Source: Lacrimispora sp. BS-2 (GTDB lineage: Bacteria > Bacillota > Clostridia > Lachnospirales > Lachnospiraceae). From it: 64,000 bases of DNA. Below, in pieces: positions 36,386 to 45,473 of this stretch. A program made the translations under genes and the position numbers. Each line of letters starts with the position of its first letter. The stretch's first letter is position 1. Where the stretch lies: NCBI RefSeq assembly GCF_040207125.1, contig NZ_CP157940.1:2976001-3040000 (forward strand), written 5' to 3'. The notes below the pieces were generated by a model that was not told where the DNA came from, ran no database searches, and worked only from the letters and a program-made list of their open reading frames with translations.

Positions 36386-36401
36386 TACGTCACACTGAAC
36401 A

Positions 36402-36455
36402 ATAAAAAAAGTCTGTACCCCCCAGCTTTCACCAATGGTTACAGACTTTTTTATT
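36402..36455. terminator. Bidirectional terminator between subtilase and mupG
   Basis: AATAAAAAAAGTCTGTA pairs with TACAGACTTTTTTATT, T-tracts on both strands. Serves the plus-strand subtilase/copy C transcript and the minus-strand mur operon. Confidence 0.85.
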
Positions 36456-36477
36456 ATAATTTTTTAAAGGAAAAGAA

Positions 36478-37527
36478 TTATACCAACTTCACCCCAAGCC
36501 CCTTTTGAATAAAAGGCAGATATTTCATATGAGAATCATGTACCTGTCCTATGACATTTACCCTGACCTCACCAGGCAAATCAACTCTGGCAATTTCCAG
36601 TTCTCCCATATACCTTAAATAATGAGCATTGGACATGCAGACACTTCCCCGCTTCCTCACTTGTGACTGATTATCAGTATCAGGCTTAATATCCTGCCTA
36701 TATTGTCTTGATTCCTGGGAACGAAAAACATATTTGCTGGAATCCGGCCTGTCATGATGAATAATATCCCTTACAAATTCACAGGAAGGAAGTATGTCCG
36801 CCTTAAGCTCCACATAATCGTGGCTTAAGCATTGAATATCCTTCCAGTCCTTTTCTTCCACATCCACATCGCCGATCAGAACCACATCGCAGGAACCTTC
36901 ATAATAAAGCTCCAGCATGTTCAAAAGCACCTGGTCTTTCCTCTCCCGGTGTTCCTCCACCGTGGGAAGGCCTTCAAATAAGGGACCTCTAAGCTCCAGA
37001 TTCCCAGGCACAAAAGCCATGGTAGTAAATCCAAGATATTGAAGCCTCTGATTCATTTCCCTAGTCCGTTTTAAGGACAGGGCCGTAAACTGCTTGGGAT
37101 AAAAATTATGGCAGGCTGCAAATCTGGTAAAATCAGCCCCATACTTTTTCCACTCCAAAAGTTCCTCCTCCATAATGGTGGAGGCATTAAACACCACATG
37201 AAAATCCTTGGAAATCTCTACCGTTTCTTTTGCATCAAAGCCATAATCAAGGCGGACATGGGTGATCCCAAGCTCTTTCAGCTCTGCAATGCTTTCTGTT
37301 CCAAGCTTTTCAAGGGTCTCCGGGCCAACATCCACAATGAGATTTAACCCGCCTTCCCTGCACATGCCCAGGAGCTTTTGCACATCCGAACGGTAATCGA
37401 CTCCTGTCTCCTCCGGAATGTGGAGTGAAGTAAATGCATACTTCACTCCGCTCTTTACCGCTTTTTTTATTAAGCGTTCATTTTTTTCCATTCCGTTTGA
37501 AAAATAGATTGAAATTCCTGTATTCAT
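36478..37527 (-). CDS. mupG: 6-phospho-N-acetylmuramidase, MupG family (DUF871-type TIM barrel)
   Basis: 349 residues. Starts NTGISIYFSNGMEKNERLIKKA, with GVKYAFTSLHIPEE, typical of the MupG/DUF871 proteins; C-terminal cyclophilin-like part with HDRPDSSKYVFRSQESRQY. Known for B. subtilis and S. aureus MupG: cleaves MurNAc-6P-GlcNAc delivered by the PTS. ATG follows the PTS stop codon directly. Last gene of murR-murQ-PTS-mupG. Confidence 0.88.
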   Translation of the reverse strand: MNTGISIYFSNGMEKNERLIKKAVKSGVKYAFTSLHIPEETGVDYRSDVQKLLGMCREGGLNLIVDVGPETLEKLGTESIAELKELGITHVRLDYGFDAKETVEISKDFHVVFNASTIMEEELLEWKKYGADFTRFAACHNFYPKQFTALSLKRTREMNQRLQYLGFTTMAFVPGNLELRGPLFEGLPTVEEHRERKDQVLLNMLELYYEGSCDVVLIGDVDVEEKDWKDIQCLSHDYVELKADILPSCEFVRDIIHHDRPDSSKYVFRSQESRQYRQDIKPDTDNQSQVRKRGSVCMSNAHYLRYMGELEIARVDLPGEVRVNVIGQVHDSHMKYLPFIQKGLGVKLV

Positions 37528-38958
37528 TTATTCTCCATATACCTCATTAATTCTGTCTTCATCCACTCCAAAGAAATAGGTTACCAGGAAGCCGCCTGCA
37601 TAAGCAATGAGCATGGATAGTATATAGCCGATCTGCTGACCTGGCTGGACAATCAATAAGCCAAATAAACCGGATACTCCCTGAGATACGGTACCAAGGT
37701 GCATCAGTGCTGCAACAGCTCCTCCAAATCCTGAGCCAACACAAGCGGTAATAAAGGATTTGCCAAGAGGCAGGGTTACTGCATACATCATGGGCTCTCC
37801 GATTCCAAGAATCCCTACTGGTATAGAATCCCGGATATATCTCTTTAATTTTACATTTTTAGTCTTTACATACAATGCAATACCGGCACCCACCTGTCCG
37901 CCGCCTGCCATCATAAGGATGGGAAGGAGATAGTTGATTCCTTTTGTTGCTCCTTCCGGATCATTTAACAGGGCATGGATGGGGGTTAAGGCCTGATGTA
38001 AGCCTACCGCTACCAGCGGAAGGAAACCTGCTGATAAAATGTATCCGCCTACAACGCCCATTTTTTCATATACAAAATTTAAAACAGCAAAAATCACCTT
38101 TGTTAAACCTGCACCCAGAGGCTGGATTACCAGCAGTGCAACGATACCGCCGATGATAAGCACTAAAAGAGGGCTTACAAAGGTATCAATTAAGTCAGGC
38201 ATACGTTTTCTGATATTCTTCTCAAGGAAGGCAAAAAACGCACCTGCGATCAAAGCTGCTAAAAGTCCGCCGGAAGCCGGATTAAATACCGTATTGGTTA
38301 TAGGCAGAAGAATCTGGGCATCATTTACCTTTGCAAGCAGAGGCATACCCGGATTGGCAATGGACATGGCGCCTGCAATGGCTCCAAGAACTCCTGAACC
38401 GCCGAATTCCTTTGCCGCATTGTATCCAACCAGAATGGGCAGATAAGCAAACAGTGCCCAGCCCATAGTCCGGATGCATTGATACCACCATACTCCTGAA
38501 AAAGCTCCGCCTGTAGAAACATTAATAACATTACAGATACCATTAATTAAGCCTGCTGCAATGATGCCGGGAAGCAGTGCTACGAAAATATTGGAGATCT
38601 TCTTCAAAAATCTTTGTACCGGCTTATCATATTTCGCCTTCTGAAGAGCCTTGTTTTCCTTTGCAACCTCATTGATCCCCTGGTCCGGGCCATTCTCAGC
38701 CTGTCCCTTTGCAAGCCCTGTAAGCTTATAAAATTCATCTAATACCTTATTTACTTTCCCCGGTCCAAATACAATCTGGATCGTGTCACTTTCAACTACT
38801 CCAAGAACTCCCTCTACCTTTTTCACACCTTCAATATCTGCCTTGGATGTATCCCTTAAACCGACACGAAGCCTTGTCATGCAGGCAGCATTGGAAGTTA
38901 TGTTCGCTTTTCCCCCAAGCAGAGTTAATAATTGTTCACTGATTTGCTTGTAATTCAC
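37528..38958 (-). CDS. murP: PTS EIIBC component for MurNAc / MurNAc-GlcNAc
   Basis: 476 residues from a GTG at 38958 with AGGAGG six bases upstream. EIIB domain at the N terminus (ITSNAACMTRLRVGLRD with the phosphorylated Cys), then an EIIC domain of the glucose/sucrose class (about ten membrane segments; GIGEPMMYAVTLPL). No EIIA domain, as in MurP proteins, which borrow a general EIIA. Specificity for N-acetylmuramic acid is inferred from the flanking murQ and mupG. Confidence 0.87.
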   Translation of the reverse strand: MNYKQISEQLLTLLGGKANITSNAACMTRLRVGLRDTSKADIEGVKKVEGVLGVVESDTIQIVFGPGKVNKVLDEFYKLTGLAKGQAENGPDQGINEVAKENKALQKAKYDKPVQRFLKKISNIFVALLPGIIAAGLINGICNVINVSTGGAFSGVWWYQCIRTMGWALFAYLPILVGYNAAKEFGGSGVLGAIAGAMSIANPGMPLLAKVNDAQILLPITNTVFNPASGGLLAALIAGAFFAFLEKNIRKRMPDLIDTFVSPLLVLIIGGIVALLVIQPLGAGLTKVIFAVLNFVYEKMGVVGGYILSAGFLPLVAVGLHQALTPIHALLNDPEGATKGINYLLPILMMAGGGQVGAGIALYVKTKNVKLKRYIRDSIPVGILGIGEPMMYAVTLPLGKSFITACVGSGFGGAVAALMHLGTVSQGVSGLFGLLIVQPGQQIGYILSMLIAYAGGFLVTYFFGVDEDRINEVYGE

Positions 38959-39016
38959 GATTATCCTCCTTTTAAAATATAATGATGTTGCTTAAAATGC
39001 TTTTAAAACCCCTTTT

Positions 39017-39910
39017 TTATCTTAAAGCCTTTCGGATCTTTCCTCCGGCCTGCGATAACTTTTGTTTTGCATCCTCTGGATCACAGTCCAGCAAAATCAT
39101 GGTAACAGCAGTTTTAACATGCCCTTCTGCCTGTTTTAATACCTTTTCGGCCTCTTCTCTGGTACAGCCTGTTGCGGCTATCACAATGTTCTGTGACCTG
39201 ACCACCAGCTTTTCGTTGCTCTGCTTTACGTCAACCATGAGATTTTCATAGGCTTTTCCGATTCCAACCATGCTTCCCGTTGAAATCATATTGAGGATCA
39301 TCTTTTGTGCTGTTCCTGCCTTTAATCTGGTTGATCCTGTCAATACCTCAGGTCCGGTCACCGGTTCAATGGCAAGTTTCGCTTTTTTCCCTACATCAGA
39401 TCCTTTATTACATGCAATGGCTACGGTATGACAGCCTGTTCTATTCGCATAATCAAGGCCGTAGATTACGTAGGGCGTTCTGCCGGATGCCGCCAGGCCG
39501 ATCACAATATCCTTTGAGGTAAGGCTGATTTCCTTTAAATCCGCCTCACATAAGGTCTCACTGTCCTCAGCTCCTTCTACCGCCTCTACAAAAGCTTTAT
39601 CTCCCCCTGCAATCAGGCCTACTACCAGTTCTCTGGGGACACCGAAGGTAGGTGGACATTCTACCGCATCCAGTACTCCCAGACGTCCTGATGTTCCTGC
39701 ACCAATGTATATGATACGGCCTCCTGCTTTTAAGCTGTCCGTCGCCCATTCAATTGCTGTGGCAATCTGGGGGAGGACTTCTTCTACGGCTTTTACGGCT
39801 CTTTCATCTTCCTGGTTCATAATGGCCGCAATTTGAAGTGGTGTCATTTCATCCAGGTTCATGGTATCCGGATTACGGGACTCTGTTGTCAGCACTGACA
39901 AATCAATCAT
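39017..39910 (-). CDS. murQ: N-acetylmuramic acid 6-phosphate etherase
   Basis: 297 residues. Removes D-lactate from MurNAc-6P, giving GlcNAc-6P. Seen: SIS fold with GRIIYIGAGTSGRLGVLDAVE, CPPTFG, and VIGLAASGRTPYVIYGL; the Glu in VEGAEDS lies in the region of the catalytic acid. AGGAAG precedes the ATG. 18 nt after murR. Confidence 0.95.
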   Translation of the reverse strand: MIDLSVLTTESRNPDTMNLDEMTPLQIAAIMNQEDERAVKAVEEVLPQIATAIEWATDSLKAGGRIIYIGAGTSGRLGVLDAVECPPTFGVPRELVVGLIAGGDKAFVEAVEGAEDSETLCEADLKEISLTSKDIVIGLAASGRTPYVIYGLDYANRTGCHTVAIACNKGSDVGKKAKLAIEPVTGPEVLTGSTRLKAGTAQKMILNMISTGSMVGIGKAYENLMVDVKQSNEKLVVRSQNIVIAATGCTREEAEKVLKQAEGHVKTAVTMILLDCDPEDAKQKLSQAGGKIRKALR

Positions 39911-39928
39911 GCTCTGTACTTCCTTTCC

Positions 39929-40813
39929 TTAATTATTGTCCATGCTTTCTGGACGTAGAGGTATCCCTGAAGGGGGTTTCTTCTGTATATAATTTTTAGT
40001 GAATTTACTCATACATACCTCATAATTTCTATTAACATAAGCAGTAAAAAAAATGTCTATTACATTTAATTGTGAAATACGGGAAGACATGGCGCCGCTT
40101 CTGTGTATCAGCTCTGTTGCCGCAACGGGAAGGACGAAATCAGCCTCCGAAGCAAGTTCTGATTCCACTGCCCTTGTTATGGCAATCACCTTTGCCCCAT
40201 TTCCTTTTGCTTCTTTCACACATTGAAGTATTTCTTCCGTAAGTCCTGAATAGCTGATGGCAATGGCTAAGTCATCTTTTCTTAAATTTCTGGCAGCCAG
40301 CAGTTGTGTATGCCAGTCATCGCAGACATTGCACAGCACATCCGCCCGAAGGAGCTTTAAGTATAAATCTCTTGCCGCCAAAAGGGAGGTCCCCAGTCCA
40401 AATAAGGTAACACTTCTGCAGTTTTCCAGCAGCTTCACACATTCTATTACAACCTTAGGTTCAATAAGCTTTTGGGTAGTTTCCAATGATTCAATATTTT
40501 TCTTTGTGACCTTATAAATAATATCCTCTATGGAGTCTTCCCGTGTGATCTTCTGAAACGCAATTTTCCTGCTCTCCTGGAATAATGCCACCTCATAAGC
40601 AAGGGTATTCTGAAAATCCTTATATCCCTTACAGCCCAGCTTCTTGCAAAGTCTTACAACGGTTGCCGGAGAGGTATAAGTTTCTTTGGCAATCTCCTTA
40701 ATACTCTTTCGAAGGACAGATTCAGGATTTTTATGCAGCCTTTTTATCAGCTCTTTTTCCGCTTCTCCAGCCTCCTGGAGATAGCTGTCAATTCTTACAA
40801 GTAGACCCTTCAT
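39929..40813 (-). CDS. murR: RpiR/MurR-family transcriptional regulator
   Basis: 294 residues. N-terminal HTH_6 domain (SIKEIAKETYTSPATVVRLCKKLGCKGYKDF) and C-terminal SIS domain (TLFGLGTSLLAARDLYLKL, DLAIAISYSGLTEEILQCVK) for sugar-phosphate sensing. First gene of the operon. A dyad upstream of its promoter (40917-40933) is a likely binding site. Known MurR represses mur genes and is relieved by MurNAc-6P; the same is inferred here. Confidence 0.9.
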   Translation of the reverse strand: MKGLLVRIDSYLQEAGEAEKELIKRLHKNPESVLRKSIKEIAKETYTSPATVVRLCKKLGCKGYKDFQNTLAYEVALFQESRKIAFQKITREDSIEDIIYKVTKKNIESLETTQKLIEPKVVIECVKLLENCRSVTLFGLGTSLLAARDLYLKLLRADVLCNVCDDWHTQLLAARNLRKDDLAIAISYSGLTEEILQCVKEAKGNGAKVIAITRAVESELASEADFVLPVAATELIHRSGAMSSRISQLNVIDIFFTAYVNRNYEVCMSKFTKNYIQKKPPSGIPLRPESMDNN

Positions 40814-40872
40814 GCATTTCTTCTCCTTTCTTTAAAGCCAGAAGAAATTTCACATATCTTTTACCTGATATC

Positions 40873-40901
40873 ATTCTAGCTTTATTGCATTATTTTTTCA
40901 A
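40873..40901 (-). promoter_or_regulatory. Sigma-A promoter of the mur operon
   Basis: Minus strand TTGAAA, 17-nt spacer, TAGAAT. Confidence 0.78.
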
Positions 40902-40916
40902 TATATCCAATGTTTT

Positions 40917-40933
40917 ATGAAACTTTTTTTCAT
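40917..40933. promoter_or_regulatory. Candidate MurR operator
   Basis: ATGAAACTTTTTTTCAT: arms ATGAAA/TTTCAT around a 5-nt centre, 16 bp upstream of the -35 box. RpiR-family sites often are TGAAA/TTTCA dyads. Position upstream of -35 leaves activation open as well. Confidence 0.5.
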
Positions 40934-41055
40934 ATTATGATGCTTTAAAAAGAAAAAGCAAGTTGGAAAGCGGATTGCGAATGTCCGCTTCCCCAGATAA
41001 TTAAAACGCAAAATGGAGGCGGAAACATTCCGTTCCCACCTGTTTTTAATATGCA

Positions 41056-41090
41056 GAAACCGCCTTTAAAATAATTTTAAAGGCGGTTTC
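41056..41090 (-). terminator. Hairpin after the glycosidase-like gene
   Basis: GAAACCGCCTTTAAAAT and ATTTTAAAGGCGGTTTC form a perfect 17-bp palindrome with a tiny loop. T-tract is weak on both sides, so termination is likely but not certain. Confidence 0.65.
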
Positions 41091-41131
41091 ATGCTTAAAA
41101 AGCTAAATATTCGTTGCGCAATTTGCTATTA

Positions 41132-42805
41132 TTATTTCTCCAGAGATCTCCACCGGAAATTTGGAACGACATCAGACCATTTCTCAATTCCTATGATGGA
41201 TTTGGCGAATTCCGTTGATTCCAGCGTGTATTTCTTTTTATCAATATCCCTGAATACCTGCCAGATTTTACGGCGCCTTGTGGCTACAATGTCATCTCCC
41301 CGGTCCATGGAACATTCCCAAAGTCCGAAGGATAAGCCGCTCCTCACTTCCAGAGGGGCATCCACCTGACGGCTTAAGATATAAGCATCAATATAAGGAT
41401 TGCTGTCAACCATGTAATAGGAATAAGCATAAGCGGCCGCCTGAATCTGAGCTACATTGCCTCTTGTCTGGCTTGTTGCCGTAAATCCCTGTTCTGTCAG
41501 AATGATGTGGCGCACATGGCCGGCAGGAGATTTTAAGGGATCCTGAGCCATGTAATCGGTCAATGTGGTTAAGTTTTTGAAGTTAATGACCGGAGAGTTG
41601 AAATCATTGGTGATCAATCCGGTCTGTTCATCATCCCAGAATTCCGGTTCTGTCATAGGACAAGGATAAGGATGATAGGATAACCCCCAATCCATCTGCC
41701 CCTGTTCATTGGCAATGGAATTAAAGGTATCTACAATTGCTCTTCCACCGTACTTCAGCTTATTATCGATTTCATTATTCCAGTTATAATCCAGGGAGTA
41801 ATATACCCGGTCATTGGCACTGGTGCTCTTAATGGCTGTGTAGAAAATCCGGAACGCATCCTGGTAAGCCTGTACGTAGCTGTTAATATCCTTAGGCCCC
41901 ATGTAATTCCACTGCTGGTTGTTGATCTCATTACCAATGATCCAGTTGGATATCTTTCCATGGTTTGGATTGGTACCATTGTACCGCTCCGCTAAGAAAG
42001 CGGCAATGGCTCTTGTCTGGTCCAGCCCTTCCTGGGTCGCCGGATTGAACATGTAATAAAATGCATTGGCATTTTTCTTTGTTCCCGGATAGATCAGATT
42101 CGGCTCGGCATCATTCCACCCATTTAAAATAATGGCTGTTACCGTCATTCCCTTGCCGGATAAAGCGCTGATCGTCTCATCATAGCTTGCGATGGCATTC
42201 TTATCAAAATGATAGGTCTTTCCATCGTACTGGTAATCAATTCCCTGGCCCAGGATCTGATGGAAAGAGATATTGGTGGCAACGTGCTTCACGCCTAATT
42301 CAAAAGCATCACCAAGCATGTTGAGCTGAATGTTTAAGCCCTTCTTGGTAAGAGGATCATTAAATGGCTGGGTATTTGCCGCAACCATTTCAGGGTTTGT
42401 AATATAATGAGGTTTGCTGATTTCAATATATTTTGTTCCATCCCAGACAGCAATGACGAATTTGCTGTAAAGTCTGTCCTGGTCCGTATTACGGTTTAAT
42501 GGAAATGTAAAGGTAACCCTGCTTCCCGGTGCTGCAGAAGCCGCATAATCCGTTCTGCCGTCCAGATTGTTCTGGTAAGGCTGAAGCTCTACCAGGTAGA
42601 GAACGCCATCTGTTCCTGCCATATTCGCATTGCTTTCTGCCTGAACCGTCACGCTGTTCTTGTCAGAATTGACCAAACAGGACTGAATCGTTGCCTGTAC
42701 ACCGGCTGCGCCTACATCTGCCAGCGCAACAAAGGCAGAGGCACAGCATAAAAATGCAGCGGTAAAAAGTCCGGTCATGACCCTGCCTATATTTATTTCC
42801 TTCAT
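41132..42805 (-). CDS. Secreted glycoside-hydrolase-like TIM-barrel protein (DUF5722 type)
   Basis: 557 residues from the ATG at 42805 (GGAGGG upstream); a longer frame adds a non-signal leader. Signal peptide (VMTGLFTAAFLCCASAFVALA), an N-terminal beta domain, then a barrel with WIIGNEINNQQWNY (candidate acid/base Glu) and ILTEQGFTA (candidate nucleophile Glu), the layout of clan GH-A retaining hydrolases. Substrate unknown; polysaccharide cleavage at the surface is inference. Single-gene unit with its own promoter and hairpin. Confidence 0.8.
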   Translation of the reverse strand: MKEINIGRVMTGLFTAAFLCCASAFVALADVGAAGVQATIQSCLVNSDKNSVTVQAESNANMAGTDGVLYLVELQPYQNNLDGRTDYAASAAPGSRVTFTFPLNRNTDQDRLYSKFVIAVWDGTKYIEISKPHYITNPEMVAANTQPFNDPLTKKGLNIQLNMLGDAFELGVKHVATNISFHQILGQGIDYQYDGKTYHFDKNAIASYDETISALSGKGMTVTAIILNGWNDAEPNLIYPGTKKNANAFYYMFNPATQEGLDQTRAIAAFLAERYNGTNPNHGKISNWIIGNEINNQQWNYMGPKDINSYVQAYQDAFRIFYTAIKSTSANDRVYYSLDYNWNNEIDNKLKYGGRAIVDTFNSIANEQGQMDWGLSYHPYPCPMTEPEFWDDEQTGLITNDFNSPVINFKNLTTLTDYMAQDPLKSPAGHVRHIILTEQGFTATSQTRGNVAQIQAAAYAYSYYMVDSNPYIDAYILSRQVDAPLEVRSGLSFGLWECSMDRGDDIVATRRRKIWQVFRDIDKKKYTLESTEFAKSIIGIEKWSDVVPNFRWRSLEK

Positions 42806-42845
42806 CTTCGCATCCCTCCATGTTGTCTTAATCAGGTTCCATACA

Positions 42846-42874
42846 ATAATAACCAATTTTCCTACTTTTTACAA
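42846..42874 (-). promoter_or_regulatory. Promoter of the glycosidase-like gene
   Basis: Minus strand TTGTAA, 17-nt spacer, TATTAT. An AATAACGTTTTTATT motif (42873-42887), distantly cre/LacI-like, lies at its -35 side. Confidence 0.68.
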
Positions 42875-42934
42875 TAACGTTTTTATTACGTATTCGTAAA
42901 AAAACCGTAAGGACCAAAAAATCCGCATTGAATA

Positions 42935-42963
42935 CTTGACAAATTAAATATCACCTGCTAAAC
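42935..42963 (+). promoter_or_regulatory. Promoter of the tetR gene
   Basis: TTGACA, 17-nt spacer, TAAACT. Confidence 0.7.
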
Positions 42964-42993
42964 TGATAATCACATTATCGATAATTCAATTAT
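42964..42993. promoter_or_regulatory. Overlapping TetR-type operators
   Basis: Three chained dyads share half-sites: GATAATCACATTATC (42964-42978), ATTATCGATAAT (42973-42984) and GATAATTCAATTATC (42979-42993). They lie directly after the -10 box, where a bound repressor would block transcription. Binding by the adjacent TetR protein is inference. Confidence 0.75.
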
Positions 42994-43019
42994 CAATTCT
43001 GTAACAGGAGGTAACATAG

Positions 43020-43631
43020 ATGGCCAGACCTGATCATTCCATTGATCCCCGAATTCTAAACAGCGCTAAAAAGGTATTTTTAACACATGGGTTTCAGAAC
43101 GCATCCTTAAAGGAAATCTGTGAGGATGCCGGTATCACTACCGGTGCCCTGTATAAGCGTTACAAAGGAAAAGAAGCCTTGTTTAACGCCGTAACGGCGG
43201 ATACGGTTGCTGCACTTGATGACTTTTTAAAACAGCGATGCACTGTGGAGGCCGGATTGTTGTCTGATGAGGCACTGATAAAGGCATGGGATATGGACGA
43301 AGAATACATGTTGGGATATTTTCGATTCTTACAGGAATACCGCGACGGTTTTATTCTTCTCATAAAATGCGCAGAGGGAACGGCGTATTCCAACTTCCAG
43401 CACGACTGGGTTGAGAAAATGAGTGTAAAGACCTACGAGTATTTTCTGGAAACGCAAAAACGAGGACTGACCCACAGAAGCATCTCCATGGAAGAGCTGC
43501 ATATCCTGCTTTCCGCATTCTGGACGACGATCTACGAGCCGTTTATCCACGACTTCACATGGGAACAGATAGAAGCCCATTCCAAACTCATCTGCGGTCT
43601 GTTTAACTGGTATCAGGTTTTGGGGTTTTAG
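43020..43631 (+). CDS. TetR-family transcriptional regulator
   Basis: 203 residues. N-terminal helix-turn-helix ASLKEICEDAGITTGALYKRYKGKEALF; the rest is a helical ligand-binding region with many aromatic residues, no specific ligand evident. AGGAGG upstream of the ATG. First gene before two ABC half-transporters and a broken MATE gene, so it very likely controls them and itself through the dyads at 42964-42993. Confidence 0.92.
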   Translation: MARPDHSIDPRILNSAKKVFLTHGFQNASLKEICEDAGITTGALYKRYKGKEALFNAVTADTVAALDDFLKQRCTVEAGLLSDEALIKAWDMDEEYMLGYFRFLQEYRDGFILLIKCAEGTAYSNFQHDWVEKMSVKTYEYFLETQKRGLTHRSISMEELHILLSAFWTTIYEPFIHDFTWEQIEAHSKLICGLFNWYQVLGF

Positions 43632-43721
43632 CACCCTGCCTCCCCTCCCATGGAGGGGTTCCTATTTGCTCGTTAGTTAGTCAAAGCTAACTTACATAAA
43701 ATCATAAAGGAGGTAACGATC

Positions 43722-45473
43722 TTGTTTCAAAAAGTACTGGAATATGCCGGTGATTACCGCAAAACAACCTACGGGGCCATTGCCGCCATGCTGGTTGGCA
43801 TGGTCATGAACGTACTGCCGTTTTGGTTCATTTACCAAATCATCCGTCCGCTGCTGATGGGGGAAAATATGACGGCAGCGTATGTTGCCTGGCGCATTGC
43901 CGCCATCGCAGCCTGTGGACTGATGTATGCCGTGTTCTATCTCTGGGGCCTTTCCCTCTCCCACCTTTCAGCCTATAATACGTTGAAAAATCTGCGCATC
44001 TCCCTGCAGAGCAGGCTGGAGAAGCAGCCCCTGGGTGCTATTCAGGAAAAAGGCGTCGGCACCATCAAAAAAATGTTTATTGACGACATTGAGACCATTG
44101 AGCTGCTGCTGGCCCACGCTCTCCCTGAGGGGATTGCCAACCTGGCCATCCCGGCACTGGTATTCGCCGGAATGTTCCTTGTAGATCCCAAGCTGGCACT
44201 TCTGGCCCTGTGCTCCCTGCCACTTGGAATGATCGCCATGATGGTGATGTACCGGATCGGCATGAAAGACATGGGCAATTACTATGGGGCGGCGCAAAAG
44301 ATGAACAATACCATTGTGGAGTATATCAATGGCATGGAAGTCGTCAAGGTGTTCAACCGTGACGGCGAATCTTACCACCGGTTCGAAGGGGACGTAAAAA
44401 GCTACCGGGATTTCACCCTGGCATGGTATAAGGCCTGCTGGCCCTGGATGGCACTTTATTCCAGTCTTGTTCCCTGTGTGGCACTTTTTGTCCTGCCTGT
44501 GGGTTCCTATTTTGTCATTCAGGGGTATTCAACGCTGCCGGATCTGGCACTGGTTTTGTGCATGTCCTTCGGGGTGGGGGGACCGCTTCTAAAGGCCCTT
44601 AGCTTTATGTCTACCCTGCCTCAGATCAATCATAAGATCTCCGGCCTGGAGCAGATGATGAACACGCCGCCGCTTAAACAGTCCGACAAGCCCTTTTCCG
44701 GAAAGAATCATGGAGTGCAGTTTGAGGATGTGCGGTTCGCTTACAAAGATACCCAGGTACTGCACGGCATCACACTGGATGTGCCGGAGGGCACTCTGAC
44801 CGCGCTGGTAGGGGAATCGGGCGGCGGCAAGTCCACCCTTGCCAAGCTGCTGGTGCATTTTTACGATGTAACAGGAGGTTCGGTCAAAATAGGCGGGCAG
44901 GACATACGCAGCATGAGCCTGGAAGCACTTAACGACCAGATCTCTTATGTTGCCCAGGAGCAGTTTTTGTTCAACATCAGTCTGCTGGAAAATATCCGCC
45001 TCGGCAAGCCGGAAGCAACGGATGCTCAGGTAATGGAAGCAGCAGAAAAAGCACAATGCGGTGAATTTCTGGCCCGGTTTGAAAAGGGCATTCACACCAT
45101 GGCAGGCGATGGCGGAAAGCAGCTTTCCGGCGGTGAACGCCAGCGTATCTCCCTTGCCCGCGCCATTTTAAAAAACGCGCCCATCATTGTTCTCGATGAA
45201 GCCACGGCCTTTATGGATCCGGAAAATGAGGAAAAGATGAATGAAGCCATTGCCCAGGTCATCCAGGGGAAAACCGTCATTGTTATCGCCCACCGCCTCC
45301 ACTCCATTATGGATGCGGATCAGATTTGTGTTATGGATTCCGGTAAGCTGGCTGCCGCCGGAACCCATGAGGAGCTGCTTAAGAGCTGCCCCGCCTATCA
45401 AAAGCTATGGCAGGCCGCTGAAGGCAGCGCCCAGTGGACAGTCAGCACGGCGAAAGGAGGAAATGTACAATGA
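43722..45473 (+). CDS. ABC transporter half-protein (membrane domain + ATPase), first of pair
   Basis: 583 residues. Starts with TTG at 43722, with AAAGGAGG eight bases upstream. Six membrane segments, then ATPase: Walker A GESGGGKST, signature LSGGERQRISLARA, Walker B IIVLDEATAFMDPE, H-loop VIAHRLHS. Type IV (exporter) fold. From memory it resembles the YbtP/YbtQ/IrtAB siderophore-transport group as much as drug exporters, so direction is open. Overlaps the next gene by four bases. Confidence 0.9.
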   Translation: MFQKVLEYAGDYRKTTYGAIAAMLVGMVMNVLPFWFIYQIIRPLLMGENMTAAYVAWRIAAIAACGLMYAVFYLWGLSLSHLSAYNTLKNLRISLQSRLEKQPLGAIQEKGVGTIKKMFIDDIETIELLLAHALPEGIANLAIPALVFAGMFLVDPKLALLALCSLPLGMIAMMVMYRIGMKDMGNYYGAAQKMNNTIVEYINGMEVVKVFNRDGESYHRFEGDVKSYRDFTLAWYKACWPWMALYSSLVPCVALFVLPVGSYFVIQGYSTLPDLALVLCMSFGVGGPLLKALSFMSTLPQINHKISGLEQMMNTPPLKQSDKPFSGKNHGVQFEDVRFAYKDTQVLHGITLDVPEGTLTALVGESGGGKSTLAKLLVHFYDVTGGSVKIGGQDIRSMSLEALNDQISYVAQEQFLFNISLLENIRLGKPEATDAQVMEAAEKAQCGEFLARFEKGIHTMAGDGGKQLSGGERQRISLARAILKNAPIIVLDEATAFMDPENEEKMNEAIAQVIQGKTVIVIAHRLHSIMDADQICVMDSGKLAAAGTHEELLKSCPAYQKLWQAAEGSAQWTVSTAKGGNVQ

